Part shown: positions 1-9,905 of the stretch, one piece after another
Layout: each line of letters begins with the position of its first letter
How positions within the stretch are numbered: the stretch's first letter is position 1
Source: Rhynchopus euleeides
Lineage: Eukaryota > Euglenozoa > Diplonemea > Diplonemida > Diplonemidae
Reading direction: 5' to 3'
Length of the DNA: 64,000 bases
Assembly (NCBI GenBank): GCA_963210315.1
Contig: OY723297.1
Location: 186,001-250,000, forward strand
Made by a program: the position numbers and the translations under genes
Notes under the pieces: generated by a model
The model's input: only the letters and a program-made list of their open reading frames with translations
The model's database searches: none
Told to the model about the DNA's origin: nothing

Positions 1-1940
1 CGTCGCTCTTTGCCCCCCGCTGTGCCCCCCCCGGCGAAGCGGTGTGCGTGGGGGATGATGCAAGATTCCAGCAAATAAAGAAAAGTTCTCCGAATTGACC
101 GCGACTAACCATAAAAAGAACTGCGCGGGACATCGTGTGTTCGTTCAACTTGAAAGGGAAAATGTCGCACATGGGTAACCTCCTTTTGGGGGGGGGGTGG
201 GGGTGGCGCGCATCGGCGCACATACATGTGTGAATATGTGGGGCCACGACAAGGCCCATGCGCACTGCACCCCCCCCGAGGTTGAGCAGTCAAATGGGTT
301 CTCCCCTTTGACACAAACCAACCTCCTCTACTGCACTCGACTACGTTGGATTCTGGGCGGCTGCAACACAGCTCCTGAAGGGTGCTGGCATGCCCACTGC
401 CCGACAAGCGTTGCAGCGTTCACAACGTGGTATCGCATTGACTTGTTTTGGGTCGAATGCAGCCCCATGCAAGGCTGCACGTGCCCCGTGCATTCGCCAC
501 CTGATATGACCTGCGGCTCTGCTGGTGGTTTAGCCGGGAATCAGAATTTTTAACAAATCAGGGGTGGAATACAAAGAAAGGGGGTGCAGGGAGATCCTGT
601 GACCCCTCTGCCCGTTCACACTGGGGACAAGCTGCACAGCGGCTCACTCTGGGCACTAAGAGAAGTTGGGGAAAACACAATAGGGCCTCCGTATTTTATC
701 TCTGCCAAGCCTTGAAGCTTTGAAGAGTCCACGTGTTGTCTGTGCGTCCTCAGAGCGAAAGGCCCCTGAGGGGGGTAGCGGAGCAGAGAGCCGCAAGGCA
801 CACAAGGATGTCCTCGCTTCGCTCGTTATGCAGGGCAGTGCCCGAGATCTAGGGGGGTGGGGGTGGAGAGGGGGCTTTGCGCTCAGAAGTGCAGAAGGGA
901 GATCCGAGAGAGGGCCTCGCAATTTAGGTGCCGCCCTGGCAGGGGGCTTGGCACGGTGACAAGACGAAGATAATTTATTCAAATTTGTTGGGGAGGGGGG
1001 GGGGGGGGCGACGGAGGAGGGAACCAGTGTGCACGCCGTACCAAAGGAAGCCCAAACAAAACAAAGAAAACTCATCTGCCCGTTGGGGGGGGGGGGTGTA
1101 CAAAGCACGCGGCAGAAATTCTACTTCGTCGCGGCACGGCCGTTTCTTCACTCGCAGGAAGATCGGGAAGAACGGAGTGGAGGAGTGAAAGTTTACGTCT
1201 GCAAATCATATAGGGGGGGGAAAGACCAATAGTGGGGATTCGTCGGTCGCGAGAACCTCCCCACACACGCCTGCTGCGGGTGTGGTGGGGCAGGCGGGCG
1301 TGTCCTGCATGATGTGCATCGCAGAGTTTCCTGCGTTGTATAGCTCACAACTCCAAATTAACTTGCACACACACACACACACACACCCTGCGAAAACAAC
1401 GGGCACACCCCAAGGCTGCAGCGGTGCTGAAAACACCCCCGCAACCTGAAGCAAGGACACCACCTCCACCACCCTGGCCCCTCCATCCCCCTGCAGCTCC
1501 TCCCAACGACACCCTCCCCCGGCAGACCTCTCCAGGCATCACCAGGATCACATGCTGGGAACCCGACGGCCAGCCGCCCCACCCCACCCCACCCCCCAGG
1601 CCAAACGGGTGCACACCACCCCTTGCAGCTCGACGCATTTCTTTTCCGTTGTTTCGATTCGCCGATGCTACCCAAAGACATCTCTCCCCCTCCTCTACAT
1701 CCCTCTCTCCCTCTCTCGTATGCTTTAAGTGTGAATATCCCCGGAACGAAGATACCCGCACCCCAAGGGTGTCGTCGACTTAACTACGCGGGCCCGCGGC
1801 CCGGTAGGCCCCCCTTGCTTGAGAGGGGAGCTGCTCTGGTGAGGTGAGGGAAGTGACTCTCTCTCTCTCTCGTATGATTCAAGTGTGAATACCCCCGGAA
1901 CGAAGAGATACCCGCACCATCTCTCCCCCCCCTCCACCCC
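1..1940. other. Gene-free stretch downstream of the first gene
   Basis: No convincing gene on either strand. It holds low-complexity sequence: runs of 7-13 G, a (CA)n microsatellite near 1366-1385, and a C-rich tract at about 1450-1620. Open frames here have proline- or arginine-rich low-complexity composition and resemble no family I recognise. A pair of diverged direct repeats lies at 1704-1918 and is listed separately. Confidence 0.6.
1704..1918. repeat. Pair of about 55-bp direct repeats
   Basis: Two similar blocks lie at about 1704-1763 and 1861-1918. Both run from a CT-rich stretch through CTCTCGTATG, AAGTGTGAAT and CCCGGAACGAAGA to ATACCCGCACC, with a few substitutions and a two-base indel. 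They sit just beyond the stop codon of the gene that ends at 1941, so they may belong to its 3' untranslated region or to the intergenic spacer. No function can be assigned. Confidence 0.6.
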
Positions 1941-2843
1941 TCACCCATACTGCCGGAAGGGGTTAACCTCCCACTCCTGAACAGAGGCGGGGCACACCAG
2001 CTCCCCGGGCCGCCTCCCTGTCCGGGCTATAAACTCATCCCTCTCCCGAGCAAGCTGCGCCTCCTGCACCAGCAGGCTCTGCCGCTCCGCCTGCAGGCGT
2101 GCCCCATGCGTCAGCAGGCTCTGCTCTTCGATGATGAGATTCGGGCTCGCAACAGACATGCGGGGCGACCGCGGGTAGGGCCGCACGGGCGGCGGGGGCG
2201 ACACGGCACGCGGGCTGATGCTCATGCCCCTGACAGAAGGCGGCGGGTAGACCCCGGCGGGCACACGCCTCTCTGGCTCTGTGTAACGCGCGGAGGGCGG
2301 CGGCGGGCTGAAGTGATCCACAGCAGAGTCGGGGTGCTGCGCACCGCGCAGCTGCCTCTCGGAGGCAGGCCCGGCGTGCCTCTCGCGCATGAGGATCCTC
2401 TCGCGCTCGCGCTGCCGCTGCTGCTCCTGGTCTCTGTCGCGTTCCCTCTCCCTCTCCCGAGCCCTTTCGCGGTCCTTCTGCCTGAGCATGGCTTCGTACT
2501 CCTCTTCGTCATCATCTGGGAAGCTGATGTGGGAGTCATCAACAGGCGGCACGCCAGCGCTGTGCCCCGCCCCAAACTTGTTCTGTGTTGCGTAGAGCTG
2601 CGACAAGGGCTTCAGCTGGCTGCTGTGCTTGAGCTCTGCCCACCGCTGTGTTGCGCCCTGGTAGATCATGAAGCGGGCGACGGTGAAGTCCTCGGAGGAG
2701 GACCTGTCCTGCGCCCAGATCTCTGTTCGGAACAGGCGCTCGACCTCTGCCTGCAGCTCGTCCATGCTGGGCTTCAGTGGAAAGGCGATCTCCATGTTGT
2801 GCTTCACACCCAGCACATCTGCGCAGACGCAGAGGACGAACAT
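1941..2843 (-). CDS. BILBO1 N-terminal-domain-like coiled-coil protein
   Basis: A 300-residue protein. Residues 1-90 match the ubiquitin-like N-terminal domain of kinetoplastid BILBO1, a structural protein of the flagellar pocket collar: ADVLGVKHNMEIAFPLKPS, then an ELxxEVERLF segment, ARFMIYQ, RWAEL and a final QLYATQ. After it come an acidic patch (DDDEEEYE), a highly charged Arg/Glu/Asp/Gln helix (about residues 120-165), a Pro/Ser-rich region with many SPR and PPP motifs, and a short Glu/Gln/Leu coil near the C-terminus. The start is the ATG at 2843; the open frame continues upstream, but that part is Pro/Thr low complexity and probably 5' UTR. A CACACAG acceptor lies 26 bases upstream. 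A cytoskeletal role is inferred from the domain. It is much shorter than BILBO1 and no EF-hands are visible, so it is a relative rather than an orthologue. Confidence 0.65.
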   Translation of the reverse strand: MFVLCVCADVLGVKHNMEIAFPLKPSMDELQAEVERLFRTEIWAQDRSSSEDFTVARFMIYQGATQRWAELKHSSQLKPLSQLYATQNKFGAGHSAGVPPVDDSHISFPDDDEEEYEAMLRQKDRERARERERERDRDQEQQRQRERERILMRERHAGPASERQLRGAQHPDSAVDHFSPPPPSARYTEPERRVPAGVYPPPSVRGMSISPRAVSPPPPVRPYPRSPRMSVASPNLIIEEQSLLTHGARLQAERQSLLVQEAQLARERDEFIARTGRRPGELVCPASVQEWEVNPFRQYG

Positions 2844-2915
2844 GGTGGCCCAGCCAGGGCTCCGATCCCTGTGTGCGGTGGTGGTGATTTCAGAATGACG
2901 GGGAGGGGGAGGCGG

Positions 2916-4630
2916 CTCACGACACAGCGTGTGGTGGAGGCAGGGGTGGCAGAGGGAGGGTGGGTGCGGGGTGGTGGTGGTGGGGGTGGGGCGATCCGGT
3001 GTTTGCTTTGGCTTCCCGCACAGACGGGCAGGGACACGTGGAGACAGACAAGCCGACACTCGTAAGCAGCACTGCGGTTCAGGGCAGTGCCTTCAAAACA
3101 GAAATATGAGATGTCAAGAAAGCGACAACAGAGGCAATGAAAAGAGGAACGCACAGGAGGGAACCCCCTGGCGTTGCTATGAGACAACAGAGAACACATC
3201 ACATGTGGCTGCAGGTTGCAGCTGCATCACGCGTCGGGGCGGTGCGGCGGTGCAGCAAGGCAGCCCCCTCAAGGGCTGTGTGTTTCTGCACCCCGCCGCC
3301 TCGTTGTTTGGTGTGCTGGCATGATTGCGAATCACGCCAGCACTCAGACCGAGCTTCAGCTTCGGCTTCAGCTTCAACTTCAGCTGAAGCTCAATCACGA
3401 GCTCAGAGCTCAAGCTCAAACCTGGGAGGTGCACGGGGACTTGTTGATCCCGCACTCGTTGGCGCCGTAGGACACACGGATGTAGCCAGACTCGCCCCAC
3501 GACGAGCCCCACGAGTTCTTCACGATCCAGTAGTCCTCGCCGTAGCCCACAATCAGCACACCGTGGTCCAGCCTGCAGATGATGGTGCAGCAGTTCGTCA
3601 GGATCCCGCTCGAGTACGTCTGCCACTTGTTGGCGTCCACGGCGATCGACAGAGGGCCGTGCGTCGACACGAACGCCTTCATGTCCTCCTCGGTGTGGGT
3701 GATGTCCTTGTAGCTCTTGATGGTGGCACCCACCGTCTTCCCCGTCACGCCCTCGCACGTCGCCACCTTCCCGGTCCCCGACGTGTACGGGTACGACGCC
3801 TCCGTCACGATCTGCCCGTTGTGGTTGCTGAGCAGCCACTTGAACGCGTTGTCCATCAGACCGCCGTTGCACCCGGCGTCCACCTTGTCGCACGACACCA
3901 GCTCCTGCTCAGACACCGACGTCAGCGTGTTCCCGGCAATGGCCCACTGGCCCTCAATCCCGCCGGTGGTGCTGAATGCCCAGCACGAACCGCACTGTGC
4001 CTGGTTCTTCACGTGCGTCACTGTTATGAAAATGATGTGTGGGATTGTTGGTGGTGTGTTTTGAAACAAAAAAACGGAACAGAACAAAAGCAAACCAAAA
4101 AAACCAAGAACAACATCACAAAACCTTGACCACATCAGAATCACTTTCAACAAAGAAACCACTCAACACAACACAACACAACACAGCAGAACACGGAATA
4201 CCGAACACCGAACATACCGGCACCCTTGGAACGCCAGTCCACAGACGCCTGCACGTTCTTCAGCTGCTCAGCCGTGAACATGGACGGGGGGCTCTTCTTC
4301 TCCGTCACGTTCAGGTTGTGGTACGCCTTGAACTCCTCCTCGGTCAGGTCGGCGAACACGTTGGCCCCGAACTTGGCCCCACGCGTCTGCTCCGCCTCGA
4401 AGCGCGCAGCCTTCAGCATGTTCCCGGTGAAGATCCCGTAGCGGCGCTCCTCCTCAGCCAGGCTGGTGTACTGGCGCCCGTAGTCGTTCTTGAAGCTGCG
4501 CCACAGCAGCTTCGAGTTCGCACGCACGTACTCCTCGCTGTACCCGTGCGCCTGCGCCGCCATCAGCGCGCACACAAGAAGGGCCGCACAACGCATTGTT
4601 GCTGTCTGTTGTTAGATCCTGTGTGTATGT
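2916..4630. repeat. Segmental duplication, copy 1 (cathepsin gene)
   Basis: This 1.7-kb block is nearly identical to 52065-53760 in the same orientation. It contains the whole cathepsin L-like gene, its intron, about 40 bases of 5' flank and the full 3' spacer, including an (AGCTTC)n-like stretch at 3352-3395. Similarity begins at a shared TCACGACAC and ends after GATCCTGTGTGT. Differences are mostly indels in the G-run near 2965-2990 and in the intron. The left border lies about 50 bases upstream of the predicted splice acceptor of the next gene, so the duplicated unit is roughly one gene plus its spacer. Confidence 0.95.
3416..4596 (-). CDS. Cathepsin L-like cysteine protease (C1A), copy 1
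   Basis: A spliced gene: exon 1 is 4218-4596, exon 2 is 3416-4020, and the 197-base intron runs GTATGT to ACAG. It encodes 327 residues: a signal peptide (about 1-19), an I29-type propeptide, and a mature papain-fold domain from about residue 119. Catalytic residues are visible: Gln133, Cys139 in QCGSCWAFS, His279 in LDHGVLIVGYG and Asn295 in VKNSWGSSWG. It ends after the catalytic domain, without the long C-terminal extension of trypanosomatid cysteine proteases. Secretion or delivery to a lysosome-like compartment is expected. The splice join is well supported because it restores VDWRSKGAVTHVKNQ. The product is identical to that of the copy at 52568-53726. Just beyond the stop, the minus strand carries a short GAAGCT-like hexamer repeat. 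Confidence 0.95.
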
Positions 4631-5357
4631 GTGGAGTGGCATCGTGGAATTGGCTGGGATGACCCTCCTCCAGAGAAGATGGCCTAAAAGCGATGGAGGG
4701 AGAAACGCCTGCGTCGTCCGAAACTCACTGCCGAAGATTCACGCAGGTGGCTGTGTCACGACCGCATCTCGAACAGGATGCTGTGCGGGGACTCGTTTTC
4801 ATGAGCCAAACTGACACCCGAACCCCACACACCTACCTGAAAGTGTACCGGGGCCACAGGGTGGCGTAGGGGCGCCCGGGCGCCCCTTTGTGGCGCACCC
4901 CCTTCAATGTTCATTCTCCTGCCGTTTCTGTCCAGTTCTTTCAGGTTACAATTCGCATACTTTTCGAGGGCACCCCCACACCACGCCACCCACCCACCCA
5001 CCCCCACCCCGCCCCCTCAAGAAATGCACTGCGAGCTCACGACCCCCCCCCCCTTTGTCACCACTCCCATACACACACACGCGAAACTCTTTGCTGTAGT
5101 GCAGACCACACCGAGCACACCCTGCTCCGCATGCAATCTCCACATTCACACACGCGTGAAGAAAACTCTTGAAACGTGTCGGTGCCACTTGGCAGCGGCG
5201 GGGCAAATCCTGCCTTTCGAGTCTATCAGCCACCACCCTGCCTCCCGGGAGCCCACCATTGAACCCCGAGTCAGTTTCGCAAGGATTGGTTGACGCCACC
5301 CCCTCCCGACCCCACACCTGAACACAAAGGCTAGAAGGATGCACGACAGGCCAACAC
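4597..5357. other. Intergenic spacer
   Basis: No convincing gene. It contains C-rich and CCCA-rich tracts near 4970-5060 and the presumed 5' leader of the protease. The part from 5146 to 5317 could instead be a 3' exon of the next gene, as explained in that entry. Confidence 0.5.
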
Positions 5358-7199
5358 TCACCCAGGCGAATGGACGTGCTTTGCGTAGTGTGTCAGGAGG
5401 CAGCTCATGATCTGGCTCGCCTGCTGGTGGAGGGCGACACGCTCCGCAAGCGTGGCACCCTGTGGGAAGCGGAACACCACAGGCGCCACAGAGATGGCCA
5501 GCAGCCTGGGGCGCGAGCCGTTTGCCCGGCTGCTGTGCAGGATCTCCGACAGGAGTGCGAGCCACCACAGCGACAGCTGCGTTGCAGCATAGGGGAGCTG
5601 CGGGCGGTGGATGAATGCGAGGGGGTCGGCTGGGGACAGCGTCTCCTGTGCCAGCGTGTCGCTGACGAGACCCATGCAGCCCTGCGCAGAGCTTATGCTC
5701 TCTGTGTGCTTCAGCAGCAGCAGCGCCACAAGCCGGCTGTCGCACCGCCGCAGCCGTGTCGGGTCGTCAGCCACTGCACGCCAGTCGCGTGGGAGAGCAA
5801 TGCGGCGGATGGAGGACAGCATGAAGGCGTCCCGAGCGTGCATCCCGCCCGCCTCGATGAACCGCTCGCGGAGGCGTTTGAAGATGTCAGGGACGTAGAA
5901 GCCCTGGTCCTGCACCACTCCGGCTTGGCCGTAGGAGAGCCCCACCGTCGCCGCCTGCCGCACCACGTTGATGGAGAGGAAGTGTCGGAAGCCGAACTCC
6001 GACTCCAGCACCACCAGCTCGCGCGCGCCCCGGCGGGCCCGCTTCCGCTGAATGATGAGGGAGATGTGGACTGACTGTGTGGTGCGCTTCGCCACCTCAC
6101 CCGTGCTGTTGCTCAGCACGTGGAAGTCGTATGGCTTTGCCGGTTCGTCGCCCTCCTGGTCGGAGTCATCTTTGTCGAAGAAGTCTGTGTGGATCCAGTA
6201 GCGGTAAGCCCGTGACCCGGGGTTGCGCAGCGACACGTCTTTGAAGAGGTGCACCTCCGCGCCCGCGGCCCGGGGCAGCACCTCCGTGAAGTGGTGCTGC
6301 GGTGTGACGGCAAGGGGGTAGATGTGCTGCTTCTTCTTCATCTCCTTCTGCAGCGCCGTGTTTGTCTCCACCATGATAGAGAGGTAGAGTCGCAGCTTCT
6401 CCAGGGGTGTGTCGGCGGACGGGGCGTAGTGTGCGAAGCCCCCGCCCCCTGTCTTCTTGCGGGCCACCGCTGCGTGCAGCTCGTCGGTGTAGACCTCAAT
6501 CGCCGTGCGCTGCGCTGCTTCAGCCACAGCCTCCGGCACGGAGAAGACAAACTCCTCGAGCTCCTTCAGGGCAGGGCACTCCCTGGCAAGGTCGCGTTGG
6601 GAGTAGCACTTCAGAAATAGGGCGACGTGATCGTCACGAACGCTGTCCTGGACTGTTGCCTGCCTCTTCGTCTCCCGTGACTTTTTGGCATCGCTCTTAG
6701 CTGAAGCCGCAATGTTGCGAAGTCTGTTCGCATGCTCGGGCTGCAGAACGGCTGGGGGCTGTGCAGAGAAGGCGCTGGTCAGGTCGGCAACAGAGATGCC
6801 GAGCCCCGCCTCGTCGATGGGAGCAAGCAGGTTGCCGCCGAAGGCGCTAGAGGTCTGGCTGTTCGCGCTGCCTTCGTAGTCGCTGACGTCGCCGTCGGTG
6901 AGGGGGTGTGCGAAGGCGTCCTGCGGCTCTGCGTCGTCATCCACGACACTGACAGGTGAGCGCAGGGCAGGGAAGCCGGCCTCCCAGGCCGGTGCAAGTG
7001 GGCCGTCGAGGCTGAGCTGGCTGGAAAGGCTCAGGCGACTGAACTTCGATGCGGTGGCCTTGCGAGGCGACGAATCATCCGTCTTGCGGCTGGCGCTCGC
7101 ATCTGCATCCTGCTGGTGGGAAAGCCAGGACTGAAGGGCAAAGCTGCTGCCACCTAGTGTCGGTGTCTTCGGAGTGACCTGTTCATTTTCTGTCCACAT
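5358..7199 (-). CDS. RhoGAP-like domain protein
   Basis: A 613-residue protein. The first 160 residues are Ser/Asp/Ala-rich and probably disordered. The C-terminal part (about 415-600) resembles a RhoGAP helical fold: GFYVPDIFKRLRERFIEAGG, then a DSRLVALLLLKHTES helix, then LALLSEILHSSRANGSRP followed by LLAISVAPVVFRF, which corresponds to the RhoGAP Asn region and 'LA..F.P.LFR' block. The arginine finger normally in a GIFR motif appears as DAFMLSS, so GAP activity is doubtful. The ATG at 7199 follows an in-range AG. The stop codon overlaps a good donor (GG|GTGAGT). Splicing to an AG at 5318 would replace the last residue with about 56 codons ending at 5146, so the true C-terminus is uncertain. 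The domain assignment rests on pattern only. Confidence 0.6.
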   Translation of the reverse strand: MWTENEQVTPKTPTLGGSSFALQSWLSHQQDADASASRKTDDSSPRKATASKFSRLSLSSQLSLDGPLAPAWEAGFPALRSPVSVVDDDAEPQDAFAHPLTDGDVSDYEGSANSQTSSAFGGNLLAPIDEAGLGISVADLTSAFSAQPPAVLQPEHANRLRNIAASAKSDAKKSRETKRQATVQDSVRDDHVALFLKCYSQRDLARECPALKELEEFVFSVPEAVAEAAQRTAIEVYTDELHAAVARKKTGGGGFAHYAPSADTPLEKLRLYLSIMVETNTALQKEMKKKQHIYPLAVTPQHHFTEVLPRAAGAEVHLFKDVSLRNPGSRAYRYWIHTDFFDKDDSDQEGDEPAKPYDFHVLSNSTGEVAKRTTQSVHISLIIQRKRARRGARELVVLESEFGFRHFLSINVVRQAATVGLSYGQAGVVQDQGFYVPDIFKRLRERFIEAGGMHARDAFMLSSIRRIALPRDWRAVADDPTRLRRCDSRLVALLLLKHTESISSAQGCMGLVSDTLAQETLSPADPLAFIHRPQLPYAATQLSLWWLALLSEILHSSRANGSRPRLLAISVAPVVFRFPQGATLAERVALHQQASQIMSCLLTHYAKHVHSPG

Positions 7200-7943
7200 A
7201 CACGGATCACCCCCAGGCCAAAGGGCCCCTGCAGGTCATGTGTGGGACCAGGGTTGCAAAGCAAACCCGACGACAGAGAGACGCACAGGAAGCACATGAC
7301 GATTGCCAAAAATGTGGGGCGGGGGGTGGGCGGCCTGCTCTATTCTTCGTGTTCCGTCAGAACAATCGTCGGACGAAACAAGACGCAAACACACAGGTCA
7401 GCCAAGGGCAACTGAGGGCAAACACCCGCAGCCGGCTTGCGGCAGCGCAGGCAGTGGAGGTGCCGATCCACCTGGAAGGCAGTCACCGCACCCCCCAACC
7501 TGAGCGCACGCGTTGCCTGTATTGCTATCGGGTGCAGGCCCTCGTAAACTTTGCATGGGTGTGTGCAACTCGCTCGTCTGTAAGGCACCAACATACACAA
7601 CCAAGGTGGGTGCGAGCGCGTGGCACAACAGGGGGTAAGAAAGTGGAAAGCAAGAAGCACATCACAACGGAAGAGGGGGTGCTGGTGTGGTGCCTGTGGC
7701 AGCCGCCTGTATTGCCCCGCGCGTGGGTGGGTGAGGTGGGGGCCCGCAGATGAGGGATAGTTCCAACAATCTGGGGACCGCGCCCGAAGAACAGCGCAGG
7801 GCGGGCGGCGCGACGCGGCAACCAAAAATAAGAAGACAGCGGGGTGGAAGGTTGTGTGTGTGTGCGTGTGAGTTTGTCTGTTCGTTTTCTCTGCCTCGTT
7901 CAATTCTTGGCAGGTGCTGGCAGCACGACTACCTCTTCTTTGC
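7200..7943. other. Intergenic spacer
   Basis: No gene recognised on either strand. The sequence is mixed composition with short G-runs and a TG-rich stretch near 7850-7880. It should hold the 3' UTR of the secreted LPMO and the 5' leader of the RhoGAP-like gene; neither boundary can be placed. Confidence 0.5.
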
Positions 7944-9848
7944 TTACTTCCTGCACGCCTCCCGCACATTGGGGCACTTGGCCAGGCACTGGGAAATGTA
8001 GCGGGCACACATGCCCCCGTTGCTCTGGGGGGCGGGGGTACGCACAGGCGCCTGTGTCGGCGTGGGTGTGGACGCAGGAGTAGGTGTCTGCACGGGCGGC
8101 ACCGGTGTAGGCGCGGGAGTGCTCGCAGGCGTCGGTGTCTGCACCGGCGGTGTGGGTGTGCTCGCGGGCACCGGCGTCTGCACAGGCGGTGTGGGCGTCC
8201 TCGGGGGTGTGGGGGGCGTCGGCGGGGTCGGGGGCGAGCCGGAGCCGCACCCGATGCGCTTGTCGGAGATCACAATGTCGTCGACCCACATCTCCATCGC
8301 ACGCCCGCTGAAGCTGTGCCACCCGAAGTAGACGTTGTCCAGCAGCCCCGCCGCCCAGTCGTTCTTCATCGGAGAGTGCCAGTCTGCGGAGCTCGTCACC
8401 GAGTTCACCAGCTCCCCGTCCATCCACATGTACATCTCGTGGAACGGCGTGTCGGTCAGGACACCGGCCTCAATGCACGTCCACTGCATCTTCGGCGTCT
8501 GCGGGCCGCTGAACCAGCGGGACATGGGCGGCGACACCGAGTCCGTCGGGACCTGGTTGAACCCGAGGTGGCCCTTCGCCTGCCCCACACGGATCTCAGC
8601 GTCCGCAGAGAAGGGGCGCCCCGCACTCTCGTACTTCTTCGTCCCCATGATCTGCTCGTGGTTGTCCCCCGGCTGGTTCCCCATCGTCTCCTCCATCCAG
8701 AAGTAGGCGCGGTAGTACAGCTGCGCCGGCACCGGCGAGACGCGCTTCACAATCTGTGCGGGCCCGCTGCCCGGCCCCTTCACGCGCAGCGACTTGCTCC
8801 CGCTCCTGGCGCGCGTGTTGTCCACATGCACCGAGGATGTCGCGCCCCCCGCGTTCGGGACGTAGCCGGTGAAGGTGCCCCATCCCGCCGGGATCGTGTT
8901 CAGCGACTCGCTCTCGAAGTCCAGCTCGACGAAGCCCTGCCCGCCCCCGGCAGGGGGCGGCGGGTTGCCGTTGCCGTTGGGCACAGGCGTGGCAGCAGGC
9001 GGGGGCGGGGCAGGGGTGCTCGCAGAGCCCAGCACCTTGCACGTCCACCCAGACGACGAGCAGTCGCTGCGGCACTGCGCGTACCACTGCGACTGCTCGT
9101 AGCACTTTGTACCCGCAGGGCAGCAGTTCGGCGACGACTTGCACGACCCGTACTTCTGCAGGGGCTGGCCTGTGCATGCCGGTGCGGGCACAGGCGTAGA
9201 GGCGGGCTGTGGGGTGGAGGAGACCGGTGCAGGGGTGGGGTTGGGACCGCCGCCGCCACCGCCACCGCCAGACCCGATAAAGTCGATGACGTTGAAGAAG
9301 CTGTTCGACGTGTCACCCACATCCCACACAGACAGGATGATGTGGTACCCCTCGCGCGTTGGCACAAAGCACTCGTGGTCCTGCTGCTTCGGCGGCTGCT
9401 GCATCTTCCCGTCAATCACGCAGAACGGCGTCAGGTCAAACGAAGAGCGCGCCAGCGGGGCGTTGGGGTTCCAGTTCTCCTTTGTGATGAAGTATTTGAA
9501 GTCCTTTGTCACATGCGGGGCGTGGAAGTCCCACTTGAACGTCGTCTTCCCCCCACCCAGGCTAAGCTTGTACCACCTGTCCGCCGCCTGCTCATTCAGC
9601 GCACTGAACCGCGCCGACCCTGCAGCTGCGATGGTGCCGTCCGCAGGGCCGCCGGTGGGCCACCCGTCAGGGCACTCCAGGCTGAACGGCTCGTACTGGA
9701 TGGCCCCGCAGTTCTTGTTCTTCTGGATCGACGGGATGCACAGCTCCCCACGCGATGGGGGGTCGATGATGTGCCCGTGCGCGTCCGCCCCGCCTGCGGA
9801 CATCAGCACCAGGGCCGCCATCGAGGCGGCGGCTATCACAGACGGCAT
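7944..9848 (-). CDS. Secreted multidomain LPMO (AA10-like) with CBM1
   Basis: A 634-residue secreted protein, likely an oxidative enzyme for chitin or cellulose. Residues 1-23 are a signal peptide; cleavage exposes His24 in [13 protein letters not shown], the N-terminal half of the copper histidine brace. The AA10-like domain runs to about residue 190, with the probable second copper ligand His112 in [12 protein letters not shown] and the closing NSFFNVIDF. After a Gly/Pro linker comes a CBM1-like cystine module (about 225-260; [12 protein letters not shown] to QWYAQC). Residues 306-535 form a beta-rich carbohydrate-type domain, possibly a Cip1-like jelly roll, with many Trp. A Thr/Pro/Val-rich linker leads to a small Cys-containing tail ([12 protein letters not shown]). 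The ATG at 9848 gives a clean signal peptide, and a pyrimidine tract with CAG lies 20 bases upstream. AA10 is mostly bacterial and viral while CBM1 is fungal/oomycete-like, so assembly after horizontal transfer is possible. Confidence 0.9.
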   Translation of the reverse strand: MPSVIAAASMAALVLMSAGGADAHGHIIDPPSRGELCIPSIQKNKNCGAIQYEPFSLECPDGWPTGGPADGTIAAAGSARFSALNEQAADRWYKLSLGGGKTTFKWDFHAPHVTKDFKYFITKENWNPNAPLARSSFDLTPFCVIDGKMQQPPKQQDHECFVPTREGYHIILSVWDVGDTSNSFFNVIDFIGSGGGGGGGGPNPTPAPVSSTPQPASTPVPAPACTGQPLQKYGSCKSSPNCCPAGTKCYEQSQWYAQCRSDCSSSGWTCKVLGSASTPAPPPPAATPVPNGNGNPPPPAGGGQGFVELDFESESLNTIPAGWGTFTGYVPNAGGATSSVHVDNTRARSGSKSLRVKGPGSGPAQIVKRVSPVPAQLYYRAYFWMEETMGNQPGDNHEQIMGTKKYESAGRPFSADAEIRVGQAKGHLGFNQVPTDSVSPPMSRWFSGPQTPKMQWTCIEAGVLTDTPFHEMYMWMDGELVNSVTSSADWHSPMKNDWAAGLLDNVYFGWHSFSGRAMEMWVDDIVISDKRIGCGSGSPPTPPTPPTPPRTPTPPVQTPVPASTPTPPVQTPTPASTPAPTPVPPVQTPTPASTPTPTQAPVRTPAPQSNGGMCARYISQCLAKCPNVREACRK

Positions 9849-9867
9849 CGTGGGAGATGCGGTGCCG

Positions 9868-9905
9868 CTGAGGTGTGTTGTGTTGCAAAGATGAAGAGAA
9901 GATGA
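9868..9905 (-). promoter_or_regulatory. Likely trans-splice acceptor of the LPMO gene
   Basis: On the minus strand a CT-rich stretch (CATCTTCTCTTCATCTTTGC) is followed by ACACAACACACCTCAG. The AG (9869-9868) lies 20 bases before the ATG. Such an arrangement fits addition of a spliced leader, but the same signal could end a cis-spliced 5' UTR intron. Confidence 0.45.

Noticed and set aside
7914-9905. A 663-codon plus-strand open frame opposite the LPMO gene
   Set aside because: Its composition is Arg/His/Leu/Val-rich, as expected from the reverse of a GC-rich gene. The minus strand has a signal peptide and three recognisable domains.
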